Shown here in pieces: positions 37,295-50,600 of a stretch of 64,000 nt of DNA (position 1 is its first letter; every line of letters starts with the position of its first letter). The DNA lies in the NCBI RefSeq assembly GCF_000165425.1, contig NW_001799544.1:124001-188000 (forward strand), in the 5' to 3' direction. The stretch is from Paramecium tetraurelia. Lineage: Eukaryota; Ciliophora; Oligohymenophorea; Peniculida; Parameciidae. The notes under the pieces were generated by a model. It was not told the origin of the DNA. It worked only from the letters and a program-made list of their open reading frames with translations, and ran no database searches. The position numbers and the translations under genes are program-made.

Positions 37295-37913
37295 TCATTT
37301 TTCTTTTTATTTTCTTATTGTCACTTTGATTTGTTTCACCATTACATATGTAGATATGCACAGAGTTAGCAAGGTTAGCATAGTAAAGGTGGTCATCTAC
37401 AATCCCAAGGTTTCTCCCAAGCCTTGATTGTTCTCCTGTGAACCCTTTTGGAATCTATTCAAATCCTTCATCTAAGCGTAAACTCGATCCAATTGCTTTA
37501 AATAGCCATCAATCAAATCCAGATCTTCCTTGTTGGCCATCTGCTCTCGATCCACAGTTTCATCGCCTTTCTTATAAGTGATGTCGAACTTAGCGTTTTT
37601 CGATCCGAAGACTCTAAAGCAATATTTCAGGTATTCATTGCTCCACATAGTCAAAGTGTACTTGATGAGGATCTCGTTTTTACGGGACTCAATCTACTAG
37701 GGGTCTTTTTGGCCTTGCTTTCAGGATTGCGAATTAAGTGAGTACCTCCACTGTGAACTCGAATTCTGTCGAGTTAGCAATTATCTATAATGCCATCATC
37801 TATCCCTTCAACAATTGATCCTGGAGACACTGCTGCTCTCCTGATTGCACGATGAATCCGAAATTGTCAGCCATCACTTTTACTATTCCAACCAATAGCA
37901 ATGCAAAATACAT
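37295..37913 (-). CDS. p24/TMED (emp24/GOLD) family cargo receptor
   Basis: Spliced length 196 aa, the normal p24 size. A signal peptide MYFALLLVGIVKVMA is followed by a GOLD-like beta domain (QSGEQQCLQDQLLKGQMMAL, YTLTMWSNEYLKYCFRVFGS, KNAKFDITYKKGDE), a coiled-coil region (LIDGYLKQLDRVYAQMKDLN), one TM helix near the C-terminus (MTTFTMLTLLTLCISTYVMV) and a short basic cytosolic tail (KQIKVTIRKQKEK) with lysines for COPI. One intron at 37718-37745 (28 nt) ends AAG. The role is cargo selection and vesicle formation between ER and Golgi. Confidence 0.88.
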
Positions 37914-37970
37914 AATTTATATATCTAACTATTTATTAATATATAACTTAATATAAATTCAAATTCTTGG

Positions 37971-38315
37971 ATGTCCAATTATCAAAACCTGGTTGCAGAA
38001 CTCATTGGAACTTTGGAGGACTTAAGAGAGAAGAAGGAGGAACTCAAGTGTGAAATTTATGAAGAGGAGGAAGAAAGAAGACGCATTGAGAAAGAATTGG
38101 AGATACTCTCAGAAAGACTGGATCGAGTTAATGGTACATATAAATGATCTAATTCTTATAATGTAGAAACAATCATGAGAACAGCCACTGAGAAGAGAGA
38201 ATTAGAAAAGACCATCTAAGAAACTGAACATACCAAAAACAAGATTGTGGAGAGTCTCAAAACTTTGTTACATGTCTTATAAAAAGAATCATAATATCAC
38301 ATCAAAGAACAATGA
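37971..38315 (+). CDS. SSNA1: Sjogren syndrome nuclear autoantigen 1 homologue (NA14/DIP13)
   Basis: Spliced length 103 aa (human 119 aa) with one 33-nt intron. The whole protein is one parallel coiled coil that follows SSNA1 closely: NYQNLVAELIGTLEDLREKK (human [20 protein letters not shown]), IYEEEEERRRIEKELEILSE, RLDRVNETIMRTATEKRELE, TIQETEHTKNKIVESLKTLL, then HVLQKES. SSNA1/DIP13 forms fibrils at basal bodies and centrioles and binds microtubules, which suits a ciliate. Its TGA (38313-38315) touches the stop of the convergent next gene with no base between. Confidence 0.93.
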
Positions 38316-38906
38316 TCACATATCTTCCAACATAATTAATTTCAATTCTCCATTTTCCATTAAACCAATCACATCTGCACTTTTAAGCATCTCCTCATCC
38401 ACTCCATCTTAAAACAGAGCCAATGACAACTTCAATCCTCTCACATTATTTTTATAGTCACTCATAACCCTATAGAGTAAATACTCGCAATTCCTATTCT
38501 ATTATTGATCTTCCTCCATCATTTTCTTTCTTGGTAAATTATTAACTTGCTGATTTATTATCTTCATTTATTCTGTTGGCAATTACAGTCGTAAATAATG
38601 ATCCATGTTTCTTATATGCATATAAGCACACAATCTATTAACATCTGGTTTGAAGAGATTTAAAAAATCCACAGGGTCGTTTATCCAATGGTACTGTTCT
38701 AAATCATACTGTTCTTTCAATTCCTCATTATATTGGCAAACCATACACTCCTTGTAGTTTAACAGATAGTAGATCTCAAACAAACTTAAAAAATAATGAC
38801 CTTTGATTTTGAGACCACAATGTCTTCGAATCAAAGTATTGATTGAATCATCTTTAATGCAATAACCAATTCCCAGCTATTCACTATATAAAACTTTAAT
38901 TAACAT
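38316..38906 (-). CDS. Unrecognised protein, possibly tRNA-splicing-endonuclease-like
   Basis: 197 codons without intron, start MLIKVLYSEQLGIGYCIKDD, then RRHCGLKIKGHYFLSLFEIY, YLLNYKECMVCQYNEELKEQ, YHWINDPVDFLNLFKPDVNR and the end NGELKLIMLEDM. The GHYFLSLFEIYYLL stretch faintly recalls the N-terminal domain of TSEN subunits (LSxEEAxYLLE), but no catalytic part is present. I regard the function as unknown. Its stop codon complement TCA (38316-38318) directly follows the SSNA1 stop. Confidence 0.65.
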
Positions 38907-38942
38907 TCAATATAATTTGCTGCTTGAGAATAAAATTTATAA

Positions 38943-39702
<760 letters not shown>

Positions 39703-40039
39703 TATATATAATAATGTTAATCTATATTCATGGTTATTTAATATGTTGATCTATATATATAATAGATGCCAATTTCTATTAGTGCCCTCTTGTTATTTTA
39801 TATATTTTAGTTATCCTAAATAATATAATCCATTTGGTGTAGATTCTATTAAGATTTCGGATTTTTCTTACTTTATATTAAATCTAATTATGATTATATG
39901 AAAATTATGTAGCTCCTTTTAGAGATTCACTTTTTAATCGAAGTCTAAATATATTAAAATATAATATTCTTATTGATATTTATAATTTTATTAATATAAT
40001 TTGCAAATTGTGCACAATCTGATAAATATATATATCAAT
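39703..40039. other. Convergent intergenic region
   Basis: About 340 bp of AT-rich sequence between the stop of the Rab gene and the stop of the CK1 gene. No gene or repeat seen. Confidence 0.6.
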
Positions 40040-41487
40040 TCACATTTTAGAAGAAGAACGACCAACAACTAAATTTTTAAATAGTATGCAAGGCTAATCG
40101 TCAGAATCAGCCTCATAATTATCTTCATCATTATATTAAAAGTTTTCGCAGGACTTAACTCTCAAATCACTGAATTGTTTTTATGTGTTTAAGTTAATAT
40201 GACTACCTCCATAATGATTAACCTTAGAAGTGTTAAATGATTTAATTGTTCCTGCTGGACTTTAAGCATCATTTAAAACGATGCTGTTCTTTGGAACTTT
40301 CAAAAAGATGATATTATTTCGACTATTATTTAATCTGCCATTGATAAATTTAGTTTATTGCTAAGAAATCTTTTGCATGGAATTTAGAACTTCTTATTGT
40401 TTATCATCCTGTAGATCATCAAATTAATTATCATTCTCTATCATGTCAATTGAAACACTCATTTTATCGTTATTAGTTTCTAATAAAGATTCCCAATCCA
40501 TTTTAGCATCGGTTGTCAACTCATCCTACAATAATTTAGTCAACCCCATATAATCAGGTGTTTGATTAAATTCGTAAGACTTAGCAATTTTTAGCATTTT
40601 CATAAGACACTATGAATTAATCTAAAATGTACTTTAGGAATTTTGTCAGAATATTTATCCAACTCATTATTCTGTTTCAATACCAAAATCTGTTTGTATT
40701 TTTCTTCTTTCGAAGCCACTTGGATATTCTGCCAAGGCAATTCACCAAGATGAAAATAAATTAGCACATAGGCGATGGCCTCAATATCGTCTCTTCTACT
40801 CTACTCATTACCTTTTCAAATAAGAAACAAACCTAATAAAGCATTAATGCTGGCATATCTGGCTGTTCCAATCAAACCTTTGTTATTTACAAATGGGATG
40901 TGTTTGCCTGCTGTGTCTCTGTAATATTTGGCTAGGCCAAAATCAATAGCCATAATCTAAGTAACATCTTGTCTGCTGATAGTAAAGTTTTCTGGCTTAA
41001 TATCCCGATGGATGAGATTCTTCTCATGAAAGGCTTACCTAACTATATCAACCAAGATACGTACAATCTTTCGATGATCTGAATCCCTATCCTCAATGTA
41101 GTATGAAGTGAGAATCGATTGCCGCTTTTCCTTAGTAATTGTTCCAAATTTAAACCTAAGTAGGTTTCCATAAAGAAATTATAATTTTCATCCCTTCCAT
41201 AAAACTTGATTTGTGGAAAACCTTTTTATAGCTTAATAGTAAATCTAACCTTTCAATCCATTAACTTCTGACAGAACCTTAATTTCTCTGATTAGTAGAC
41301 TGACTCCTTTTTGGGAATCATCTCGTTTTTCAAATTTTGCTGCTACTAAATCTCCATTTTTTAAATACTAAGACTTAAACACCATTCCAAATGAACCTGC
41401 ACCTATCTTCTCTAATAATTTATATTTGCCTGCAATAACCATTCCCGCAGCCAATTTTTTCTATTTCAAAACAACTGCTTCATCCAT
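40040..41487 (-). CDS. Casein kinase 1-like protein kinase
   Basis: Spliced length 449 aa with four introns (26, 28, 21 and 23 nt); two end AAG and both are fixed by CK1 sequence ([25 protein letters not shown]). Kinase domain at about residues 15-300: [111 protein letters not shown]. The missing APE motif and the KHIPxxxxKxLxGTARYxS block are diagnostic for CK1. The C-terminal 150 residues are disordered and Asn/Ser/Asp-rich. CK1 kinases are greatly expanded in ciliates. It starts 30 bp downstream of the stop of the next gene on the same strand. Confidence 0.95.
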
Positions 41488-41517
41488 TTAATAAAAATTA
41501 TATTATTATCATATTCA

Positions 41518-43243
41518 TCAATCAAAATCATCAATATCCTGCTTTTGAATTTCTATTTTCTTGGCAGTTTGTCTTTGTTTCTTCTTCTTTCTAGTATCCT
41601 TTGAAACTCTATCGATATAGGACCCTGCTTTAAAGACATCAAAAATCTTCATATGCATAATTTTATTTATGTTATTGGTGTAGGCAAAGAGTCTCAATAA
41701 CACATATTCCTTTTGAACGTCTGTCAGATCTAAAAATAATTAATCTAAACAATAAAACAAATCCTTAGGTTTCATGAATCCATGTTATTGTTTGTTTAAC
41801 AAATCGAATTGACTCCTCAAAGCAGTTTCATACTTATTAACAATTACACTCACTTCTTCCCATAATTGTTTATCCTGTTCTTAAGTTAATAAATCATAGC
41901 AATTAAGAAGATGTCTAAAAACGGATTTCACAACAGGTAATTTAACTGTAGCCTGTGGATCCAAACTAACAATTTCGTCATTTACATCTTCCACAATGTA
42001 TCTAGCTATTATTTTGGCTTCATTAGGATCAGCCATAGTAAATGGTTCTTAGAGTAATTACTCTTGCAATTATTCTACACTGATGGCATTATTTGTAGCA
42101 TTTTAAATTAGGATAGCACAGGCTTCACTTACTGTAATCTATTTGAGTTACAATCGTAAACTCAACTCCTTTCCCATGTCTTGCACTTATTCATATCTAA
42201 CTCTAGGTGCTTTTGGGAATTTCTTCTCTTGTTTATTGTAGACATCATGCAAAATAGTGAATGTGTGATCTCTGTTACCCTATATGATAGGCAAGGATTC
42301 AGTTTCTAAGGGTTGAATTTCCGCCAAATAATACTCGTTCAATTCCTTCAGTTCTTCTCTCATCTGTTACACTTATTGATTCAATCCTTGGAGTTCATCT
42401 ATCAATGCATTTTTACTTCTCAATTCATAATTAGTTCTCTCCTACAACTTTTCTTTCAATTAATTAATTATCTACTCTTACTAACTAATTTGTTAATCCT
42501 TCTCTATGATTTCTGCTTTTTTATCATCAATATCAATAACTTCCTTTTTCTTAACTGTTACTTTTTGATTTTGTTGTGTTTCTTTTTATTTTTCTTCAAA
42601 CTTGATCATTTCCTTTTTTAAGTAACGGAGATCTCTTTCCTTCTCCTTCATTTCATTCTTTGTCTAATCTAAATCCAAATATTATTGTGAAATCTTTTTT
42701 TCAAGCAAACTTTTTTGAATTGAAAGATTCTCACTTTGTTCTTCCAATAATTTCTTGGTTATTTCCAATTCCTGGATCTCCACTTTGAGATCTTCCACCT
42801 CATTTGGCATCAGATTTTATTCCTGTTTTAATAATGAAGAGCAATAATTTAGATATTCTATAAGGATGTTTTGCTCTGAGGCTCGAGTGAAATTAGGATT
42901 CTTCTACAACTATTTGATTTGACTTTGCTTCTCTTCAATTTGTGAATTAAGTTAATTAATTTAGATTTTCAGTTTTATTCCCAGCCAACTTTAATTTCCT
43001 GATTTTTCATCTTAGGTGATTTTTGATTTCTATTTCTCTTGCTAGATTGTGGATATGTTAATGTACTTCAATGTAATTCACCTGCTATTGGAGATTTCTC
43101 TATTCGAATTGCAATTTGGATAATGTTTTAGATAGCTGGAATTGTTTCTATTGCAGATTTTCTTCCGATAATTTTGAATTCAACTTGAACGCCTTAGGTG
43201 ATTGACTATGTTTTGGCACCCCAGCTGTAGATGGTCTTTTCAT
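41518..43243 (-). CDS. Long coiled-coil protein, unrecognised
   Basis: Spliced length 566 aa with one 25-nt TAG intron (about 43042-43066). Start MKRPSTAGVPKHSQSPKAFK. Residues about 40-330 are an almost unbroken coiled coil (IQELEITKKLLEEQSENLS, EMKEKERDLRYLKKEMIKFE, QQVQQMREELKELNEYYLAE). The C-terminal 200 residues look folded and helical (EACAILIQNATNNAISVEQL, ARYIVEDVNDEIVSLDPQAT, VQKEYVLLRLFAYTNNINKI), ending in a very basic then acidic tail (DTRKKKKQRQTAKKIEIQKQ, DIDDFD). The helical part has an EF-hand-like rhythm without calcium ligands. A ciliary or basal-body role is only a guess. Confidence 0.8.
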
Positions 43244-43335
43244 TAAATATTTATTAAAATCAATAATATGCTATCATATATTACAATTGTATTATCTGGA
43301 CATTTAGAGTTAATATATAATTAATATAATTTGTA

Positions 43336-44977
43336 ATGTTTCAACCAAACCAAAGCCAAATAAAATATCACAACCCATTTGGCACTACTTCGGCTATCCT
43401 CTTCTCCCAATAATAAACATCCAGAGATAAAGTATTCAATATTGTCTAGCATAGTTCATACAATAGAGAGATGGGTCTGAAAACAAACAATACCCAGGGT
43501 CTTAAATTGTGTATGGTCCCAAAATGAAGATAGTTCCATCTGCTCAAACAACCACAGCGTTTCGTAAAATATCCAAAGATCTCAATATCACCATAGAAGA
43601 ACCAGGCAATCAACATTAACCTTTGCGTTAACCATCTCCAAACATGAAGAAATAGCGAGAATAAATGGAAAAGGATTGGAATAAGTTAATTGATAAATCT
43701 AAGATACTCCAAGAAAACCTAGTGTTACTCAAAAATAGCATTAGTATAAATCTGACCAAAAAACTACCAGATTAACGCTTGTCAAAAGAATCTACATCAA
43801 CTGCAACTGGTCTTTCTTCCAGATTGAAGTTGTAAAAAGTGAATATTAATTGCAAACTCAATTCACCATTCAAAATACAAACAAAGCAAGAACTCAGTAA
43901 GAGTTTAAGCCAAAACACATTTACAAATTTAAAATATGTACCTAATCCAGTTAAAAATGCAACAAATAATAATAATAGCATTATGACACTTACAAATAAT
44001 TCTAGCATCCGAAAATCTTAAGATTCCTTTACTCTTTAACAAAAAGTCCCATCTCAATTCCCATACCCAAAACAAACATCTAATCTGTATAAGTCGATTG
44101 AATAAAAACTAAATTTTAAAATTAGTTCATTTTTGGGAAGAGGGAAATTCAGTGATGTCCATATGGCTATTGATAAAAGATCTGGATTAATATTTGCACT
44201 CAAAATCATTAAAAAATAAACAGTCGTTGAACATGCAATGCAAGAACAATTGGCTAGGGAAATTGGCATCCAATCCAAATTATCACATCCAAATATAGTC
44301 AAAATGTATGGATAGACTTATGACGATTCACATATTTACATGATGTTAGAATTCTGTAATAATGGAGAACTATTCTAACATTAATACAAGTAACCTAATA
44401 AGAGATTTAATGAGAAGGATGCTAGTACTTTTATAATGCAAATATTATCAGCCATTCAATATATGCATAAATAAGGGTATATGCATAGAGACTTGAAGAC
44501 TGAAAATATCCTAATGTCCCTTGTATTTTTGTATTTAATATTTCAAGAATTATGTCAAACTTTGTGATTTGGGATGCGTTAGAGAAATCCCATCAAAGGA
44601 GGACAGGAGAAATACCTTTTGTGGAACTGTTGACTACATTGCCCCTGAAGTAATTAAAGATAAAGGATATGATGAAAGATGTGATGCTTGGCAAGTGGCT
44701 ATCCTTGCATATGAGCTGGTTGCTGGCAATACTCCCTTCTCAGAATATCCAAGAGATGATGATTCAATTATGGAAAATATACTAAAAGTATACATCTCAT
44801 TATATTTTCTAATAGAATAAATTTGAACTGCCTCAAACATTCTCTCCAGCACTCAAAGATTTTGTTAGAAGAGGATTATAATAAAAACCTGAGAACAGAA
44901 TTACAATTGATTAAATGTTATAACATAAATGGATTGTAGATAATAAAAAAGGATTTGATAAAGAATTTATATTTTGA
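43336..44977 (+). CDS. Aurora-like serine/threonine protein kinase with DLG in place of DFG
   Basis: Spliced length 521 aa, three introns (23 nt ending CAG; 44523-44547, 25 nt ending AAG; 28 nt ending TAG). A disordered 240-residue N-terminus precedes the kinase: FKISSFLGRGKFSDVHMAID, FALKIIKKQ, MQEQLAREIGIQSKLSHPNI, YMMLEFCNNGELFQ, GYMHRDLKTENILM, YVKLCDLGCVRE, RNTFCGTVDYIAPEVIKDKG, YDERCDAWQVAILAYELVAG, and the C-lobe end QMLQHKWIVDNK. TFCGTxDYxxPE is characteristic of Aurora kinases. The magnesium motif DFG is DLG, and APE is preserved. HRDLK is intact, so catalysis is still plausible. Probably a ciliate-specific Aurora/PLK-like branch, cell-cycle or cortical. Confidence 0.88.
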
Positions 44978-45678
44978 TAACTTTTTTCAAACTTTATAAA
45001 TATTATAAGGTGGAGTAGTAGTGTTGTTTTCTATTCAGATAGATTTTCATAGATTCCACTTAGAAATTTAAGATGTGTTTTTGTTTATTATTAAATTTCA
45101 TTACTTCATTTCTAGACTCATCAATTCTTATTCTGCACTTTGAATTATGGACGTAATAATTCACTTTAATATAATTTAAAATAGAAATAAAAATATTTAA
45201 GCATAGTATTAAAGAAAAAACAAATTTAAAGTAAAAAAGCAGAAATAATTCAATTCATGTTAGATCTCAACTAATAAAACAGCATTTTTTTTGTCATTTT
45301 GTTATTGTAATTACTTAAAGTTGTGCTAATTCCAACTATCAACTAATGAATTTTAAGAATATATCATTCAGATTTTACATTATCAAAGAAATTTATTTAA
45401 TGTAATTTGTATCCTTTAAGAATTGGATGAACTTATCGATCAGCTCTTATTTTTTGAACTCAAACGAGTTTGGGAGATACTATGAATTTCCATAATGTTT
45501 GGTTAGGTTTAAAAATAATATAAATATAAAATATATTAATATGATTTAGTCTAAGATGTCCTACCCCTAACTGATTCATTTTTTGGAGTGGTTATTGATT
45601 TCATAGTGTTTTATGGAATAAAATAATACACCAATGAAAATTCCCCACATCTTAATTAAATGATAATAAAATATTTAT
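44978..45678. other. Intergenic, no gene seen
   Basis: About 700 bp of AT-rich sequence. A short frame near 45280-45520 in each strand is open, but none looks coding. It should hold the promoter of the small gene at 45679. Confidence 0.5.
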
Positions 45679-46249
45679 ATGTACAAAAAATAAACCCGCC
45701 CCTTATTCATTCCGAAACCAGAAAATGGAGAATTCCCATTTGACATAAAAAATGTTAATACAAATGACGTCAAGCCTATTGACTTTTTTAGGATGTATAA
45801 TTCGTTATAAATGATGGTTGAGAAATTGATTTAAGATTAAGTAAGAATGTATATGATGTCAGACTGTTCAATAAAAAGTGTCAACCAATATCGATGCCAT
45901 ATTTCGAGTGTTTATTGAGAAGGATCTGAATCCTCCTCCTCCATAGAAGCTTGTTGGAAGACGAAGTTCGCCCTACACTTATCAAAAGCAGGAGTTTTGG
46001 TTGTTGGTTGAACATCTAAATTCTTTGGGCTTTTCATATAAATAAATATCAGAGAGATTGCAAGTACACTATGTTCAGATTTCAACTCATCATCGAAATA
46101 CTGTTGACTATGATGATGATTCTGAGTAGGAGTCATCATAAGTGAAGAAATCAATAAAGGAGAAGTCGAAGTAAGTAAAGATCATTGAGAAATAGCCAAT
46201 TCAAAATTTTGATGTATTCCAGTCGGATGACGAATAGGGATCAAAATGA
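45679..46249 (+). CDS. Small protein with a helix-turn-helix-like segment, unrecognised
   Basis: Spliced length 179 aa with one 31-nt intron (45878-45908) whose acceptor is GAG; this join gives SDCSIKMFIEKDLNPPPPQK in frame and a whole number of codons. The N-terminus (NDVKPIDFFRMYNSLQMMVE, then KLIQDQVRMYM) recalls the start of a piggyBac-type transposase core (PxDFFxLFxxxxxxxxxxxT/R), while the centre (FWLLVEHLNSLGFSYKQISE, RLQVHYVQIS) looks like a DNA-binding HTH. The tail is acidic and Lys-rich. No DDD catalytic core is present. It could be a host gene derived from a DNA transposon or an unrelated small regulator; I cannot decide. Confidence 0.5.
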
Positions 46250-46324
46250 GAGTTCAATCATAAATCAAATTTTCTTGCTACATAAAATAAAATAATTTCT
46301 AAAAAAGTCTTTTAAAATTTAATA

Positions 46325-47465
46325 TCAAATCATTTTCTCTATAATCCATAAGCATGCTGGTGTTTAGTTCTCAACAAATATGCACTCCTGCTGGATTCCA
46401 ATCTTGCTCTCTGCTGCTTATGGACTTTGAGCCAAGAAATAATTATTAAATTTAATAGTAAATGGTTTGTTCATCTCTAAAATGAATTCATCAAATGCTA
46501 TAATTAATAAGCTGAACTTACTTTAAAGGCTGAAGAATTAAACCTACAAAGAGCAAAGTACGAGATGACCTAGTTATGAAAAGGATTCTTCATCCGAAAC
46601 ATTCAGATAGAGAGCAGTCTATAGATGCTATAGAAAAATTTGATCTTCACGATTAATGTATTTCGATTTGTTCTTGGATTGTTATTTAACAATAGACCAA
46701 TAATCATTCTCTATAAAGTCTATAAAAATGTTTACTATCTCTTGGATGACTGAAACAAGTGACTTCTTGTACTTCTCCTAATTGAACCATATTAGTATGG
46801 GAATGCAAAGTGAACCCTGTCCACCAATTTCTTATGATTATTTTACTCCCACTTTCAACAAAGATTGGTTGACTTTTTACTATATTAAACATCTTCAAAA
46901 TATGGTTATCAGACTCAAAATACACGAACTTCCAAACTCCTTCATTTTTATTGTCCACATCCAATTTCTGTTTGGCTTTCACTAGAGTTTTATTCTGTTC
47001 TTTCTAAGAATGAGAAAATAAGTAATTTCTATTATCAGAAGACAATAATCGAAAAGGATCATCTATTTTTTTATTGAGATATTTGAGTAATAAGATGCTA
47101 TCTTCTTCTGGAGGTTGTATTACAAAATATTCCGGTTTTTCCATCAAAGAAACATCAGCCTTTCCTGAATGATCATGTCTTTAATCATGATTCACATTGA
47201 CATACAATTGGCTTTTGAAATGCTTGATTGCTATTATATCTCCATAATACAGGAATTAATTTTGGAAATCATCTTACAATTCTATTATAAAGTGAGTATC
47301 TGGGTCATTGGCATCACCTAAATATTTCAATTAAAAAGTTTCAATCTGCTTTCTTAGGATTTATTATTTAATTTAGAGTTTTCCAGCCAAGAATTTATTG
47401 TTCATCTAACATTGAATTTAGAGCAATTGGAAGGTTTTGAATGGTAACTATTCCTTTTATTCCAT
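46325..47465 (-). CDS. MIR-domain protein
   Basis: Spliced length 371 aa with one 25-nt TAG intron inside SHPRD/KNDYWSIV. Start MEQKEQLPFKTFQLLQIQCQ. Beta-trefoil MIR repeats are recognisable from the pattern GDIIAIKHFKSQLYVNVNHD, then VWKFVYFES, GSKIIIRNWWTGFTLHSHTN, EVTCFSHPRDKNDYWSIVKQ, REDQIFLQHLQTALYLNVSD, and a final ECIFVENQTPACLWIIEKM. H-S-H and W-xI motifs match MIR repeats of SDF2, protein O-mannosyltransferases and IP3 receptors. No signal peptide or TM helix is visible, so a soluble protein is likely; its partner is unknown. Confidence 0.7.
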
Positions 47466-47685
47466 TTATATCATAATTGTTTTTATTTTTTAAATTGTAT
47501 TGTGATGTTATAATATTTAGTAGTTATAGAATAAACCTGATATACAGTGGTTCTAAAAAAATAATGGACATTAAGATTGGAGATAAGTTGAAAATTGTAA
47601 TGATAATTGAGTTTAATTTTGATTCTTGTGTTATTAATAAACATAATAGTTTTTATAAATGTATAATAAGTTTTAACCAATCATT

Positions 47686-50600
47686 ATGGATGACACTACC
47701 TTAGGATCAATTGATTCAAAAAGTGTCATGTTTCTTACAGCCAGTCCATCATAATTCAAAACCAAATCATAAGTGGTACTTTCAAGAAAACTATCAAAAT
47801 TGGAACCATTAATTATCGAAAAAGACAAAAGAAATGATTCAAATAGCCAAGAAAAGCGATTATCACATGATCTTGGGGCTAGTTAAGTTTTAGATTGGAA
47901 ATCATTCATGTAGAAGGATGCAGAATACATCAAAGAATTCAATGAAACTACAGAGAAGTTCAGACGAAGTTCAATTTAATCTTAAAATTCACAAATTTTC
48001 ATGTCTCCCTCAATAACAGACAAGTTCAATCACTCACAATTTGATGGAAGAAGATCCTCAATTAATTTGAAGTCTCCTGATAATGACGACTTTCTCGAAA
48101 AAATGAAATTAGGAAAGTAAGAGAAATATGTATACTCTAGTAAACAGTTGCCAAATTTAACAACCTCTGAATTTATGAAGTGCGTTAGATAAAAAGAAAA
48201 ATTAACCGAATATGCTAAAGTTTATTAACAATCTCCACAAAACATATATCTCAAGTTAAACAACTGTATTATGCTCTTCATTTATTGATTAGCTTAGAGT
48301 TTCGTACCTAAAACCTTTGGATTAGTGACTACTTCTGGAAATCAATTGACTCAAGTAAATGCATCTAGATATCTGAGAAGCATCGATGATTGTAAAGTGT
48401 ATGCTGAAGCTATGACAACGACACAATCACAAGGCATCTAGAAGATGTAATTGAATAGCAACATTTATGATCCACGTTAGTTCAAAGAACTATTGTCTAG
48501 CTTTCCTAATACAGTAAGAGAGCTTGAATTAAAAGATTGCAAATTAAATTTTAAACATGTAGACACTCTGATGAGTTATATTAACAAGAATCTGATCTTA
48601 AAATTGAATTTGGAATAGAATTTACTCAGAGATCAAGGTTGCAACATGCTTATGAAACATCTAATGAACAATAACACATTGTAGTGTTTAAATCTCTGCA
48701 ATAATAGAATTACAGAGACTTCGAGCGTAGCCTTGAGTAATTTCTTAAAATAATCCCAAAGACTCTTAGAACTATATCTAGGATTTAATAATCTCTAAAT
48801 TAATGGTAGCATCTAAATTTGGAAGGCCATGTATAAGAATACAAGCATTAAGATATTAGATATGTCTCATAATGCTATTGCTTCTTTGGAATGCGCATAG
48901 GCTATAGCCAAGGCATTGTCTCGTTCTTACAATGAATTAGTTCACATAGACATAAGATATAATAAGTTTAATCATCAACAGAGTCAAATCATTGCTGAAG
49001 GTCTGATTAAAAATGAAACTATCTACGGATTCCATTTCGAAGGCAATTATTAAGACATAATAGTTAATCCAAATGGATTTCTAATTAATAGAAAGGAGGA
49101 ACTCAAATTAAAACAATAGAAAATAGATTTATTAAATAAGCAACCCTAATATTTTAAATTATTGGATGAAGAAAAATTAGAAAATCCAAATAATTTGAAA
49201 ACAGATGAAGATTTGTGTCTTGCCTATCATAGAAGTAGAAGAATGAAATCAACTGAACTAAACAAGTAAAAAGTAAACATGATAAATAAATTGGATGTTT
49301 GTTGGATATGCGAAGGATGGTAAGAAATCAAATTCTAATGGAATCAAAAATCAGGATCCTTGCGATCTGAACCAATCTTCATCCACTTCGATTTTGATGA
49401 CTATAAACCCTATTTAATGACCTTTTTAAATGGGGAATTCTTCTTTGTAAAGATGTGTCCTCCAAATAGATCAATCAAATACTTCTTTACTAATCCAATT
49501 CTTGGAATCCAGTGCATAGCAGAAGATCAGAATGTCTTATATTTGCATTAGCCACTCCCTTCTATCCCCTTTCTATACAATAATGAGATTTTAGTTGATG
49601 GAAACACTATGCAAATGATTAACGAATTGATATCACACAGCAACTAAGTCTTATTTGATAGATATGTTCCCTTAGTTTAAGCAAAACCAAGAGAGATGAT
49701 GGCTTTATTTGATTTTTCTCCTTATTTGAATATTGCATCCACGAAATGGTCAGTTGAAACATCGATATTCAGATACTTTCCCCCTGATACTGATAAATTA
49801 ATAGAGGAATGCTTTGAATTCGATTATCAAAATTCAAAAATCAATAGATTAGTAAAGGAAACTGAATTACAGGATGTCAAAGAAATATTAAAATAATTCT
49901 ATGTGCAAATCTTCAATTGTTACAAGTACTTTGCATCAGGGAATCCGACTGCTCCTGTATTTATTATTATTTAATATTGTAGATCCCATGTTTGGGACCA
50001 ACTGATTATGTCGAGTTTTTAATTTCCAATGATGTTATTGAAGGAGTTAAACCAAATGATATTGATATTGGATTTACTTCAACAGCAGGTGCTAAGGATG
50101 TCTCCTTCCCTTAGGCTTATGAAAAAGGAATAGTGAGATGCTAATTTATGGAGGTACTAGTTCGATTTTGTAATGACAAATATATCAGAAGTGGATTGTG
50201 TTAAACTATGATTGAAGGATTAACATAATTACAGTAATAATGCAGAGAGTTTTTGTCAAAGTTTGATTCCACTTAGGCTTGGAGGAAGATGAGGTTGTGG
50301 AATGAAAAATGCGATATACTTATTCATGACAGAATGCCTATGATCAAGACTCTTTACAAATATACTTGTAAATTGAGCAAGAAACCATAGCAATATAAAT
50401 ATGATTACGTTTCTCCCTAAGACTTTAAGGACTTATTGAAATAATCGAGTATTATTTGTGATGAATTAACAGAAAGAGAATGCTACCTTGCTTACTTATA
50501 AAGCATGATAACTTAGAAAGATGAATTATTTCAACCGAAACATTATCAAATGAATCTTTATGAATTTATAGAAGCCATTGCAAGAATTGCTGAAAAAGTA

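Noticed and set aside
44978-45678. Possible gene in the 700-bp gap before the HTH-like gene
   Set aside because: Frames are open but of low-complexity AT-driven composition, with no start context or splice pattern.
47826-47960. A 26-nt AAG intron in the LRR gene start region
   Set aside because: It was needed only for a wrong start codon; starting at ATG 47686 gives one uninterrupted frame without it.
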